From assembly GCA_016214855.1 (NCBI GenBank), contig JACRMT010000004.1:558001-622000 (forward strand): a stretch of DNA of 64,000 nucleotides. Direction: 5' to 3'. The notes beneath the pieces are model-generated. The model made no database searches. It had not been told where the DNA came from and saw only the letters and a list, made by a program, of their open reading frames with translations. The position numbers and the translations under genes are program-made. Shown one piece after another: positions 1 through 8,718 of this stretch. This stretch comes from Nitrospirota bacterium. Lineage in GTDB: Bacteria > Nitrospirota > Thermodesulfovibrionia > Thermodesulfovibrionales > UBA6898. The first letter of the stretch is position 1. Each line of letters opens with the position of its first letter.

Positions 1-733
1 CTCCCGCAACTGATGCGTCCATATATTTAAGCATCATTGCGCTCTTCGGCACGATGATACCGGCAAGGATTGCGGTCCGCTCATGAAGACCAAGGTTCCT
101 CGCCTTTTCCATCTGGGATTTGAAGGTCTCCATATCATAAATACCCTGTGTCTGAATAAAGTCAGCGCCAGCATCAACCTTCTTCTTAAGATTATACGGA
201 CGGAAGTCCATCGGGTCGCCCATTGGCGTCCATGAGGCGCCGATAAAAAACTTCGGCGCAACTTCGAGTTTGTCCCCGCCCTGCTGCAGCCCTTCGTCGC
301 GCATCTTCTTCATAATGCCGACAAGCTGGCAGGTGTCCACGTCATAGACATTCTTTGCTCCCGGATGGCCCTTAAGCCTTCCGGCCGCGCTGAATTTCTG
401 GTGGTCACCAGCAATGCAGAGGCAATTCTTCAGCCCCAGTGCAGCGGCGCCCAACAGATCTGCCTGCATGGCGATCCTGTTCCGGTCACGACAGGTCATC
501 TGCATCACCGGTTCGAGCCCCTGCTGCTGCGCGATATAGGCAGCGGCAATGCTCGATATACGGACCACTGCTGTCTGGCAGTCAGTGATATTTGCTGCAT
601 CGCAGAAGCCCTTCAATATGCCTGCTTTCTTGATTACTTCATGCGGGTCTGCGCTCATCGGTGGGCCAAGCTCTGCCGTGACTGCAGGCTTGCCGCTGGC
701 AATTACTTTTTCGAGATTACTTCCGCTCTTCAT
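1..733 (-). CDS. metF: Methylenetetrahydrofolate reductase MetF (partial, C-terminus off the left edge)
   Basis: This gene encodes the catalytic flavoprotein that reduces 5,10-methylene-THF to 5-methyl-THF in the methyl branch of the Wood-Ljungdahl pathway. About 244 residues are visible, starting MKSGSNLEKV. They include the family's early AELGPP motif, a CDAANITD segment and the CIAGDH stretch of the TIM barrel. The ATG lies directly after the metV stop codon (TAG then ATG), so the two genes are translationally coupled. The reading frame is open to base 1, so the C-terminal part of the usual 290-300 residues lies outside the window. The metV, mvhD and hdrABC neighbours argue for a role in the MetFV-Hdr complex rather than in methionine synthesis alone. 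Confidence 0.93.
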   Translation of the reverse strand, partial: MKSGSNLEKVIASGKPAVTAELGPPMSADPHEVIKKAGILKGFCDAANITDCQTAVVRISSIAAAYIAQQQGLEPVMQMTCRDRNRIAMQADLLGAAALGLKNCLCIAGDHQKFSAAGRLKGHPGAKNVYDVDTCQLVGIMKKMRDEGLQQGGDKLEVAPKFFIGASWTPMGDPMDFRPYNLKKKVDAGADFIQTQGIYDMETFKSQMEKARNLGLHERTAILAGIIVPKSAMMLKYMDASVAG

Positions 734-1456
734 CTATTTGCCCTCCCCCGTTAATGCCGCTTTCTTTTCTTCCTCAGCCTCATAGGCCCGAATGTGCTCA
801 AGCGACACCCTGCGCGGACCGCCATGCGTACCGGTCGACCAGTCACGCGGCGGCTGGATCTCGAACAGCTTTTCGAGAGTGCCGAGCTTCTTCATCCTCT
901 CTACAATAAGATACCAGGCGCAGTCAGTCTCGCTGCTCACCTCGCACTTTCCTTTGTCCGTTCCGCCACAGGGGCCGTTCATAAGCGACTTGGAACAGCG
1001 CACAACAGGGCAGATGCCGCCAGTAAGGTGCAGGATGCAGTTTCCGCATCCGCCGCAAAGTTCCACAAAGAACCCTGCCTCCGGAACCCCGCCATAAAAG
1101 CTCGTATTGATCCCCGGGTAAACAGGGATGGTCCCGGCAAGACGATCTGCCAGAAAGTTGACGCCAACCCCGCAGGCGGTCGAGAGGACAAGATCATAGC
1201 CTTTGACCTTTTCATCAAGGGGTTCGAAAAACTCAGGCTCGCAATGGCGTTCTATGGCGGCATGGTCAACCGTCATGTCGTCCAGGCCTTCCTGCGTAGC
1301 CTTCATGCGGAGCATGCTCGTCAGAATCTCTGCCTCCTTGCCGCCGCCGGCATGACAAATCGCCACGCACGTATTACATCCATATACAAGGATCTTCTTG
1401 AAACCCTTGACCATCTCCCAGATCTCATCAAATGGCTTTTGCTGGCCTACTATCAT
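734..1456 (-). CDS. metV: MetV, zinc/iron-sulfur partner of methylene-THF reductase
   Basis: This 240-residue protein belongs to the methylene-THF reductase C-terminal family that accompanies short MetF proteins in acetogens. In that known complex MetV links MetF to an electron donor through a cysteine-bound cluster. The cysteines are visible: CNTCVAICH near residue 28, then CGGCGNC near 134, CPVVRC near 149 and NGPCGG near 160. The ATG at 1456 is preceded by an AGGAG ribosome-binding site about ten bases upstream, and the stop codon abuts the metF start. The gene lies downstream of hdrCBA and mvhD in the same direction, which supports a combined MetFV-HdrABC-MvhD enzyme. Confidence 0.9.
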   Translation of the reverse strand: MIVGQQKPFDEIWEMVKGFKKILVYGCNTCVAICHAGGGKEAEILTSMLRMKATQEGLDDMTVDHAAIERHCEPEFFEPLDEKVKGYDLVLSTACGVGVNFLADRLAGTIPVYPGINTSFYGGVPEAGFFVELCGGCGNCILHLTGGICPVVRCSKSLMNGPCGGTDKGKCEVSSETDCAWYLIVERMKKLGTLEKLFEIQPPRDWSTGTHGGPRRVSLEHIRAYEAEEEKKAALTGEGK

Positions 1457-1510
1457 TTTTCATTCACTCCTTTTTAACGGCTTTGTACTCGTATGCAGAT
1501 AATATTCATT

Positions 1511-1584
1511 AAATCCCTCCTAACCTCCCTTTACCAAAGGGAGGAATTTACCCCTCTTTGACAAAGAGGGGCAAGGGGAGATTT
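1511..1584. repeat. Dispersed two-hairpin palindromic repeat, copy 1
   Basis: This element of about 74 nt contains two adjacent perfect or near-perfect hairpins, cctcccttt-n-aaagggagg and cccctcttt-n-aaagagggg. They are bracketed by outer arms aaatccctcc and ggggagattt that also pair. It is inverted relative to the three other copies. It fills most of the mvhD-metV gap, inside a cluster read on one strand. Confidence 0.85.
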
Positions 1585-1619
1585 TTCAGTAATGTGATAT
1601 CAATATAATGGGACTGTAA

Positions 1620-2111
1620 TTATTTCCCTTTATATTTTGCCAGCCAGATGGGAGACGGCCCCATCTGCCGTATCTTCTCTGTAAAGTTTGTGCATATCTC
1701 AGCCCATCTTGGTCCCTGGGCTGCCGACAGATTGTACATCTCGATCCTGGCCGGGTCTATGCCGACCTTTGCCAGAAGCTTCTTCGCGTACTCTATCCTT
1801 CTTGCTGCGAACTTATTACCTTCCAGGTAATGGCATTGTCCGACCAGTCAACCGGCCACAAAGACACCGTCTACGCCGCGCTCAAAAGCACGAAGGATAT
1901 GAATATGATCGAGCTTCCCGGTGCAGGGCAGCCGGATGATCTTCACGTTTGGCGGATAGGAAAGCCTCATGACGCCTGCAAGGTCAGCTGCGGCAAAGGC
2001 GCAGTAGTGGCAGGCAAAGGCAAGCACATTCGGCTCCCATGAAGCAGGTATATCGTGTGGCTTTTCTATGGTCGAAACCATTGTCTGCTCTGCTTCTGCA
2101 ACATCAGCCAT
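1620..2111 (-). CDS. mvhD: MvhD, Hdr-associated [2Fe-2S] subunit, selenoprotein with in-frame UGA at codon 88
   Basis: The methyl-viologen-reducing hydrogenase delta subunit family passes electrons to HdrA. Reading through a TGA at 1848-1850 gives one 163-residue protein ending ...LAKYKGK. The residues before and after the TGA are both MvhD sequence in the same frame. They include FACHYC (Cys34, Cys37), LPCTG (Cys63), then VAG-U88-LVGQ-C93-HYLEGN. The UGA falls exactly where relatives carry the first Cys of the GCxxxxCHYxxGN motif. A hairpin begins 16 nt after the UGA. Sec-containing relatives of this subunit are known (VhuD of methanogens and bacterial MvhD). The start at 2111 has a GGAG site. 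A standard ORF caller would truncate the protein at 87 residues. A pseudogene is the alternative, made unlikely by the intact frame on both sides. Confidence 0.88.
1815..1831 (-). promoter_or_regulatory. Putative bacterial SECIS hairpin in mvhD mRNA
   Basis: On the mRNA strand AUUACC pairs with GGUAAU around a UGGAA loop. The hairpin starts 16 nt after the in-frame UGA. Bacterial SECIS elements sit directly downstream of the Sec codon and usually have a G among the first two loop bases, as here. Function is inferred. Confidence 0.6.
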
Positions 2112-2158
2112 CTATTGTCTCCTCTCTGTTCAACATATACGATAATAGCATTCTTAAT

Positions 2159-2231
2159 AAATCTCCCCTCCCCCTCTTTACTAAAGAGGGGATTTATCCT
2201 CCCTTTAGCAAAGGGAGGCATGGAGGGATTA
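2159..2231. repeat. Dispersed two-hairpin palindromic repeat, copy 2
   Basis: This has the same architecture as the element at 1511-1584 in the opposite orientation: aaatctcccc outer arm, ccctcttt-n-aaagaggg hairpin, cctcccttt-n-aaagggagg hairpin, ggagggatt outer arm. It lies in the hdrA-mvhD gap. Confidence 0.85.
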
Positions 2232-2257
2232 TATTAAAAATAATATTCTGCTCCCTG

Positions 2258-5200
2258 TCAGTTCACCACCCCGGCCTCTGACTCGACTGCGGCATCGATC
2301 ATGGCAAGGATCTGGTCATCCCGGAAGTTATTCACCTGAAACGCCTTTGCAGGACATATGCCTGCACAGATGCCGCAGCCCATGCATTTGACCTCATTGT
2401 GCGATATCTTGCCGTCTTCGTCGATGTAGGGAGAACCGAACGGGCAGACCCTCATGCAGCTCAGACAGGACATGCAGAGCTCGCGCTTATGCTTTGCGAT
2501 GATGCCTGAAACAGCAAGCCGCTCGTGAGAAAGCACAACGCCAGCACGGCCAGACGCAGCAAGCGCCTGTGTGACTGTTTCATCGATATTCTTCGGCGCA
2601 TGGCCGAGCCCGGCAACGAAAAGACCTTCGCTCGGGAAGTCAACAGGACGGAGCTTCACATGCGCCTCAAGGAAATAGCCGTCAGGATTACGCGTAACTT
2701 TGTACATCGCACCAACCTGATCAGTAGTCGGATGAGGTCTCAGGCCGGTCGATAGCACCAGCCGATCTGCATCAAACGAGATATCCTTATTGAGCATGAA
2801 GTCCCAGGTCTTCACATTGATCCTGTTTCCTGCCTGCTCCACCTGCGGTTTTTTATCAACATCATAACGGACAAAGATAACACCCAGGTCACGCGCCTTT
2901 TTGTAGTAATCCTCGCGCAGACCATAGGTCCTCATGTCACGATAGATGATCACGACCTCTGCCTCAGCGTTCCGCTCCTTGATCGCGATCGCATTCCTGA
3001 TCGCATCCTGGCAGCAAACACGCGAGCAGTACTGATTAGGCTCTTCGCGTGATCCGACGCACTGGACCATCACATAACGCTCACCCGCTGCCGGATTCAG
3101 GCCGTCGGCAATCGTCTTTTCGAGCTGTCGCTGTGTGATCACATTCGGACTCTGTCCATACAGATATTCTGTTGGCTGGTATTCGACGCCGCCGGTTGCA
3201 AGAATGACAGCGCCGTGGTCCACCGTGCTTCCATCGGTCAGCACAGTGTTGAAATTACCGACAAACCCATCGGTCTTCTTCACCTCAACGCCTGTATGCA
3301 CCGTGATCTTGGGATGCTCCTTGACCGCCTCGATCCGGTCCTTCAGGAATTCCTGAACATCAAGCCCTTCAAGTGTCCGGTACACATGTTTTACAAGACC
3401 GCCGAGTTCATTGTCCTTCTCGATAATATGCACCGGGAAACCCTGATCAGCAAGCGAGAGAGCAGCAGTCATTCCGGCAATGCCGCCGCCGATGATAAGA
3501 CAGGCTGGTGTTACGCCCACAGTCTCGCTATGGAGCGGTTCCTGAAGACGCGACTTTGCTACGGACATCTTCACGATGCCAATCGCCTTCTTTGTTGCAA
3601 CTTCATTCTGGCCCTTATGGCACCAGGAACACTGCTCGCGAATGTCTGCGAGGTCAAAGAGATACTTGTTCAGACCTGCCTCACGGATCGTCTCCTGAAA
3701 AAGCTTCTCATGGGTCCGCGGCGTGCAGGACGCAATAACAACCCTGTTGAGGTTCTGGTCCTTGATCGTCTGCTTGATCATGTCCTGATTGTCCTGGGCG
3801 CAGGCATAAATCGTATTGGTGACGTAGGTAACGCCGGGCTGGTCTTTCACCGCATTGACCACCTCATCGATGTTTACGGTTGATGAAATGTTCGTGCCGC
3901 AATGACAGACAAAAACGCCTATCCGCGGAGCTTCACCTGATACGTCCTTCTCCGGCGGCAGTTCTTTCTCAACCGTCTCTGTTCCCCTCGCCTCGGCAAG
4001 CAGGGCCATGACACTACCGGCAACGCTGCTGCCCTGTAGGACCGTCTCAGGGATATCCTTCGGTCCCTGATAAATGCCGGCAACAAAAATACCGTCGCGA
4101 GACGTCCTGACCGGCGCAAAGGGAGATGTCTTTGGAAAGAGATACTGATTCGTATCAATACCAAAGGTCTGTGCAAAGGCCTCTGCGTCGCAATGCGGCT
4201 GGAATCCTACGGAGAGGACCACCATATCAAAGTTCTCTGTGGCAAGCTTGCCATCCTCAGCAGCATACTTGAGGAGCAGGTTCCCGGTGCCGGGCTCTTC
4301 ACGAACGGCCGAGACCATGGCACGCTGGTATCTGACCCCGTATTCGTTCTTTGCCCTCTCAACGTATTTGTCAAAATCCTTGCCGAAGGCCCGCAGATCC
4401 ATATAGAAGATGGTCGGTTCTATATTCTTGTCATGTTCCTTTGCGATGATCGACTGCTTTGTGGCGTACATGCAGCAGACCGACGAGCACCAGGGGTTTG
4501 CATTACGGTTGTCTCTTGATCCGACACACTGTATCCAGGCCACCTTCTTCGGATGCTTCTGGTCAGAAGGTCTCTGCACAACGCCTTTGTACGGGCCGGA
4601 AGCAGAAAGGATGCGTTCGAACTGTATGGATGAGACCACGTTCGGCCAGCGGCCGAGGCCGAGTTCCTGCCTTACCCGTGCATCGTATCTCTCAAGGCCA
4701 GGGCTCAGAATGACGGCGCCGACATTGAGTTCTATCTCTTTGCCCTTGTCCTCGTAATTGATCGCGCCTGCCTTACATGCCTTTTCGCAGAGACGGCAGC
4801 GTTTCTTGTCAGGATCGTTCAGGCAGAGGCAGTTGCCCGCATCAATAGCCCTTGTATTGGGAACCGCCTGGGGAAAAAGCGAATACACCGCTTTTCTCTG
4901 GCCAAGGTTCTGGTCAAACTCGCTTACCACCTTCTTCGGGCATTTGACCTCGCAGTCGCCGCAGCCTGTGCATTTGTCAGCATCAACGTACCGGGGGGCG
5001 AGCTTCACCTTCACCTTAAAGTCACCCGCCTCGCCCTCGACAGAGGTAACCTCTGCAAGGGTATGGACATCAATATTGAGATGACGGCCGGCCTCGACCA
5101 TCTTCGGCGATATCATGCACATGGCACAGTCGCCGGTCGGGAAGGTCTTATCCAGCATTACCATGGTGCCGCCGATGGACGGATCGCGCTGGACAATATG

Positions 5201-5308
5201 CACCTTGAACCCGCTGTCAGCAAGATCAAGAGCTGCCTGCATGCCGCCGATGCCGCCGCCGACGATAAGGACTGAACCGCGTTTTGTTGAATTGGAAAGC
5301 AGGCTCAT
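2258..5308 (-). CDS. hdrA: HdrA-like FAD/iron-sulfur subunit, double-length
   Basis: This 1016-residue heterodisulfide reductase A-type subunit is the flavin and ferredoxin hub of Hdr complexes, where flavin-based electron bifurcation can occur. It contains two HdrA-like flavoprotein modules in tandem. The first has an FAD-binding GGGIGG near residue 17, a GDCAMCMISPKM segment near 60 and a CTGCGDCEVKCP cluster site near 114. The second has GGGIAG near 609. The C-terminus carries two [4Fe-4S] ferredoxin motifs, CMSCLSCMRVCP and CMGCGICAGICP. The single-module HdrA of methanogens is about 650 residues, so this is the long form also seen with MetFV in acetogens. Its start overlaps the hdrB stop by four bases (ATGA). 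Confidence 0.92.
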   Translation of the reverse strand: MSLLSNSTKRGSVLIVGGGIGGMQAALDLADSGFKVHIVQRDPSIGGTMVMLDKTFPTGDCAMCMISPKMVEAGRHLNIDVHTLAEVTSVEGEAGDFKVKVKLAPRYVDADKCTGCGDCEVKCPKKVVSEFDQNLGQRKAVYSLFPQAVPNTRAIDAGNCLCLNDPDKKRCRLCEKACKAGAINYEDKGKEIELNVGAVILSPGLERYDARVRQELGLGRWPNVVSSIQFERILSASGPYKGVVQRPSDQKHPKKVAWIQCVGSRDNRNANPWCSSVCCMYATKQSIIAKEHDKNIEPTIFYMDLRAFGKDFDKYVERAKNEYGVRYQRAMVSAVREEPGTGNLLLKYAAEDGKLATENFDMVVLSVGFQPHCDAEAFAQTFGIDTNQYLFPKTSPFAPVRTSRDGIFVAGIYQGPKDIPETVLQGSSVAGSVMALLAEARGTETVEKELPPEKDVSGEAPRIGVFVCHCGTNISSTVNIDEVVNAVKDQPGVTYVTNTIYACAQDNQDMIKQTIKDQNLNRVVIASCTPRTHEKLFQETIREAGLNKYLFDLADIREQCSWCHKGQNEVATKKAIGIVKMSVAKSRLQEPLHSETVGVTPACLIIGGGIAGMTAALSLADQGFPVHIIEKDNELGGLVKHVYRTLEGLDVQEFLKDRIEAVKEHPKITVHTGVEVKKTDGFVGNFNTVLTDGSTVDHGAVILATGGVEYQPTEYLYGQSPNVITQRQLEKTIADGLNPAAGERYVMVQCVGSREEPNQYCSRVCCQDAIRNAIAIKERNAEAEVVIIYRDMRTYGLREDYYKKARDLGVIFVRYDVDKKPQVEQAGNRINVKTWDFMLNKDISFDADRLVLSTGLRPHPTTDQVGAMYKVTRNPDGYFLEAHVKLRPVDFPSEGLFVAGLGHAPKNIDETVTQALAASGRAGVVLSHERLAVSGIIAKHKRELCMSCLSCMRVCPFGSPYIDEDGKISHNEVKCMGCGICAGICPAKAFQVNNFRDDQILAMIDAAVESEAGVVN

Positions 5309-6186
5309 ATCAGTTTCAACTCCTTTAACAGAGGCATGGCATCGGTCAGATGCCGGTCAACCTGCATCTCAATGGGATCGAATCCCATAGAAAGGCCTAT
5401 AAGCTCTGTGATGAAATAGACCGGCAGTCTCTCCTGTATGCCGTATTTTCTGCCCACCTCATCCTGGTACGCATCCAGATTGAACTGGCAGAGCGGACAG
5501 GTCGAAATAAAACAGTTCGCGCCGCGGGCAACAGCATCCTTAAAAATCCGGGACATAAGAAGCTGGGACTCTTCCGCATCATTTACTGATGCAGAAGCGC
5601 CGCAGCAGTCTGTCTTATAGCTCCAGTCTACGGTCTCTGCACCAAGGCTCTTGCAGACGATTTCCATGCCCTGGGGATTTTCAACATCATCGGTCAGATC
5701 GACATCACACGGGAAACGGGTGAGCAGACAGCCGTAATAGCATGCAGCCTTGAGCCCCTCGAGCTTCTTCTCTGCCTTTTCCGCTATCTCGCCTGAAGCG
5801 ACCTTCGTTCTGAGCACCTCAAGGATGTTCGATACCTTTATCGTTCCTTTTATCTTCTGACCAAGTTCAGCGTTGATCGAATCTTTCAGCGCAGGATCAC
5901 AGGAGAGCCTCTTCTGGGACACCAGCGTCCTGCTGTAGCAGGAAGAGCAGGGTATCACGATCTCGGAAAGCCCTGTAGCAGCGGCAATGCCGAGGTTTCG
6001 CGCAGGCAGCGCTATCGCAAGGAAGTCATCGGTCTTGGCCGCTGCAGTTGCCCCGCAGCAGTTCCAGTCCTCGATCTCTTTCAACTCGATCCCGAGGTTT
6101 TTGAAGACCATCTTGCACTGTATGTCGTACAGCTGAGAAGATGCATGCAGAGAACATCCCGGATAATAGGCCATTTCCATGGTCAT
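5305..6186 (-). CDS. hdrB: HdrB, CCG-domain heterodisulfide reductase subunit
   Basis: This 293-residue protein has two CCG domains. Each supplies the cysteines of the noncubane iron-sulfur clusters that, in HdrB, reduce disulfides. The visible residues are YYPGCSLH at the N-terminus, NCCGA near 42 and CSSCY near 80 for the first domain, then CYYGC near 150, DCCGA near 195 and CPLC near 233 for the second. A CoM-S-S-CoB substrate is not expected in a bacterium. Here the subunit most likely relays electrons or acts on another thiol/disulfide couple. It overlaps hdrC and hdrA by four bases at its two ends, which indicates tight translational coupling. Confidence 0.92.
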   Translation of the reverse strand: MTMEMAYYPGCSLHASSQLYDIQCKMVFKNLGIELKEIEDWNCCGATAAAKTDDFLAIALPARNLGIAAATGLSEIVIPCSSCYSRTLVSQKRLSCDPALKDSINAELGQKIKGTIKVSNILEVLRTKVASGEIAEKAEKKLEGLKAACYYGCLLTRFPCDVDLTDDVENPQGMEIVCKSLGAETVDWSYKTDCCGASASVNDAEESQLLMSRIFKDAVARGANCFISTCPLCQFNLDAYQDEVGRKYGIQERLPVYFITELIGLSMGFDPIEMQVDRHLTDAMPLLKELKLI

Positions 6187-6794
6187 GCCCCCTTCCCCTG
6201 TTTGGCCTTGCGGTACAGGGCTTTTACCTCGGCCACGTTCTTCACCTTGTCCACCTTGAAATGCATCCTTTTTTTCTTCATCATCTTTATACCCAGCTTT
6301 GCCTGACCCATCATTTCATCAATTACCGCCTGCAGATCGCCCTTCTTCAGCTCCTTGATCGCAGTCTTTGTTTCGTAGATGCCCATGCCCTCGATCTCAT
6401 TGAAACGGCCGACATGTTCGGCTGCCTTCATAAATGAGCTGTGAAAATCCGCAACACGCGGCTTGAGAGGGTCAAGATGGGCTTCTTTAGACATCTGTTT
6501 GAGCGTCTCGGTGATCCGTGCGGTCTGAATGTTGTTCGGGCAGCGCGTTCCGCAGGTGTAGCACGCAACGCACTGCCAGACGAGCAGATTATTGAGCGCC
6601 TCTTCCCTGTCGCCGAGGAGGACCATCCTGATGAGGCGGTCAGGTGTAACGCCGGTTTCCTCGCCTACCGGGCAGCCCGCTGCACATCTGCGGCACTGAT
6701 AACACGCAGACAGGTTCTGGGATGATCTTTCCGAGACCTCCCGGAGAAGCGATCTAGCGTTGGTCGTATCATATTTCAACGTCTTCGTTGACAT
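6183..6794 (-). CDS. hdrC: HdrC, [4Fe-4S] ferredoxin-like subunit
   Basis: This 203-residue electron-transfer subunit connects HdrA to HdrB. It has two four-cysteine motifs, CYQCRRCAAGCPVG near residues 31-44 and CVACYTCGTRCPN near 75-87, the normal pattern for HdrC. It is the first gene of the hdrC-hdrB-hdrA run, and its ATG is preceded by a strong AGGAGC site. The ATGA overlap with hdrB is conserved in style with the hdrB-hdrA junction. Confidence 0.92.
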   Translation of the reverse strand: MSTKTLKYDTTNARSLLREVSERSSQNLSACYQCRRCAAGCPVGEETGVTPDRLIRMVLLGDREEALNNLLVWQCVACYTCGTRCPNNIQTARITETLKQMSKEAHLDPLKPRVADFHSSFMKAAEHVGRFNEIEGMGIYETKTAIKELKKGDLQAVIDEMMGQAKLGIKMMKKKRMHFKVDKVKNVAEVKALYRKAKQGKGA

Positions 6795-6848
6795 AACCTG
6801 CTCCTTATTCCTTCAGTCAATAATGCAATTGAATAGCCATAAATCAAT

Positions 6849-6922
6849 AAATCTCCCCTCACCCTCTTTATCAAAGAGGGGCAGAATTCCTCCCTTTGAC
6901 AAAGAGAGGTTAGGAGGGATTA
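6849..6922. repeat. Dispersed two-hairpin palindromic repeat, copy 3
   Basis: This has the same architecture and orientation as the copy at 2159-2231, with one mismatch in the second hairpin (aaagagagg). It lies between hdrC and folD, upstream of the hdr genes. The rest of this 227-nt gap is AT-rich and may hold the hdr promoter, but no convincing -35/-10 pair was chosen. Confidence 0.83.
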
Positions 6923-7021
6923 TACAAATTAATTCCAGCCTTATTTACTGTTATAATTATAATCGTTGAATATTCTTTTTTCCATTTAAGATTATTTCAT
7001 GAATGCCTGCAACTGGTTAAC

Positions 7022-7927
7022 CTACAGCCCTGCTGCCGATTTCGCAGACTTAACGGTATTCTTCATCAGCATCGTAATCGTCATCGGTCCTACGCCGCCC
7101 GGCACAGGAGTGATCGCTCCTGCAATCTCCTTTGCAGCATCGAAATCAACATCGCCCTTGAGGATCGGGATCATCTTGCCGGTCTTCTCGCTCATCTTCT
7201 CGCCAACGCGGTTCACACCGACATCGATCACGCATGCACCGGGCTTGATCCACTCGGGCTTTACAAGGCCGGGTACACCAGCAGCCACAATAAGGATGTC
7301 AGCACGTTTGCAGTGCAGATCAAGATTCTTGGTGCCGGTATGAACGATCGTGACCGTAGAGTTTGCGCCCCTTCCCTTCTGGAGCATGATGTTGGCGATC
7401 GGCTTGCCGACGATGTTCGAGCGGCCGACAACAACAACCTCAGCGCCTGAGGTCTCAAAGCCTGAGCGGACGATCAGTTCCTGTATGCCTGCAGGTGTGC
7501 AGGGCAGGAACTTCACCTCGCTGCCGCCGATCATAAGGCGGCCCACATTGACCGGGTGGAAGGCATCAACATCCTTGTCAGGGTTGATCGCATTGAGCAC
7601 CTTCTTCTCGTCCACATGTTTCGGCAGAGGAAGCTGAACGAGAATGCCATGGATCTTGGGGTCGTCATTATATTTTGCGATCAGCTTCAGAAGGTCGGCC
7701 TCAGAGATGTCCTCAGGCTGGCTGTCCTGGATCGAATGAAACCCTATCTCGTGCGCTGCCTTCTGCTTTGCCGTGACATAACTGACAGACGCAGGATTAT
7801 GACCGACCAGTATCGTGACCAGCCCCGGTACCACTCCAGACTTCGACTGCATCTCTGCAACTTCCTTCTTCAGCTCTTCCCGTATCTGTGCGGCGACTTC
7901 AGTGCCGCTGATGATCTTTGCACTCAT
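7022..7927 (-). CDS. folD: FolD, methylene-THF dehydrogenase/methenyl-THF cyclohydrolase
   Basis: This 301-residue bifunctional enzyme interconverts methylene-, methenyl- and formyl-THF, the step before MetF in the methyl branch. Family motifs are clear: YVTAKQKAA with the catalytic Lys near residue 54, QLPLPKH near 98, DVDAFHP near 121, the Rossmann GRSNIVGKP near 168 and TPVPGGVGP near 268. The ATG at 7927 has an AGGAGG site seven bases upstream. Its place upstream of hdrCBA-mvhD-metVF suggests co-expression for one-carbon metabolism. Confidence 0.95.
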   Translation of the reverse strand: MSAKIISGTEVAAQIREELKKEVAEMQSKSGVVPGLVTILVGHNPASVSYVTAKQKAAHEIGFHSIQDSQPEDISEADLLKLIAKYNDDPKIHGILVQLPLPKHVDEKKVLNAINPDKDVDAFHPVNVGRLMIGGSEVKFLPCTPAGIQELIVRSGFETSGAEVVVVGRSNIVGKPIANIMLQKGRGANSTVTIVHTGTKNLDLHCKRADILIVAAGVPGLVKPEWIKPGACVIDVGVNRVGEKMSEKTGKMIPILKGDVDFDAAKEIAGAITPVPGGVGPMTITMLMKNTVKSAKSAAGL

Positions 7928-7943
7928 TTCAATTCCTCCTAAG

Positions 7944-7977
7944 TAGTTATTAGTGATTCGTTATTCGTGATTAGTTT
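7944..7977. repeat. Degenerate 7-nt period repeat (GTnATTN type)
   Basis: The folE-folD gap contains gttatta gtgattc gttattc gtgatta in succession, four heptads with the GT start in register. Related tracts occur at 15355-15462 and 29267-29402. Confidence 0.6.
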
Positions 7978-8021
7978 CTTTATAAGACTTCTGATCTCTT
8001 CTCTATGACTTGCCCCAGCCC

Positions 8022-8585
8022 CTAATCCCGTTTCTTAATAAGTTCAAGCAGTTCCTGACGCGTGGATTCCTTTGATCTGAAAATACCTCTCACTGCTGAA
8101 GTGACCGTTCGCGCCCCGGATTTCTTCAGTCCGCGCATAGAAAGGCAGAGATGTTCTGCATCGATAATGACCATTGCGCCCTTGGGCTTAAGCTTTTCCA
8201 TCAGCATGTCAGCGAGCTGCGCAGTAAGCCGCTCCTGCACCGTGGGTCTCTTTGCAAACACTTCAAGGGCTTTGGCAAGCTCACCGATCCCGGCAATTCT
8301 TCCGGCGCCGGGGATATAGGCAATATGCGCCTTGCCGATAAAGGGGAGGAGATGGTGTTCGCAGACTGAATAAAAGGGGATATCCTTGAGGAGAACGAGC
8401 TCTTCGTGGCTCTCACCCTCAATATGCTGAAGGATCTCGTCAGTAGGTGTGGAGAGTCCGGAAAAGATCTCTTCATACATTTTGGCAACTCTTGTTGGCG
8501 TGCCTTTCATGCCCGGGCGGTCAGGGTCTTCGCCGATGCCTTCGATAATAAGTCTGACGCCTTTTTCTATTTTTTTGATGTCCAT
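8022..8585 (-). CDS. folE: GTP cyclohydrolase I
   Basis: This 187-residue enzyme converts GTP to dihydroneopterin triphosphate, the first step of folate synthesis. The zinc and active-site motifs are visible: [10 protein letters not shown] near residue 73, [19 protein letters not shown] near 87 and EHLCLSMRG near 145. The position next to folD supports service to the folate-dependent pathway. The start at 8585 has an AGAGGTG-type site about eight bases upstream. Confidence 0.95.
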   Translation of the reverse strand: MDIKKIEKGVRLIIEGIGEDPDRPGMKGTPTRVAKMYEEIFSGLSTPTDEILQHIEGESHEELVLLKDIPFYSVCEHHLLPFIGKAHIAYIPGAGRIAGIGELAKALEVFAKRPTVQERLTAQLADMLMEKLKPKGAMVIIDAEHLCLSMRGLKKSGARTVTSAVRGIFRSKESTRQELLELIKKRD

Positions 8586-8718
8586 TGAACCACACCTCTG
8601 TATATCTGAACCTGAAGGCAGATGATTTTATCATTTGACAGAAAAAGAAGTCAAAAGGTTTTCTTATAAGATTATTTTATTATCTTATAGAGAGCTGCTT
8701 GTTCCCAAAGACCGGACA

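Noticed and set aside
1848-1850. TGA in mvhD as a frameshift or nonsense pseudogene mark
   Set aside because: The same frame continues with the conserved MvhD motif, the position is a conserved Cys and a hairpin follows; selenocysteine explains all three.
8635-8718. N-terminal extension of the nitrilase-family protein from TTG 8635
   Set aside because: The extra residues do not match the family, which begins at MKASFFQFNP or just before.
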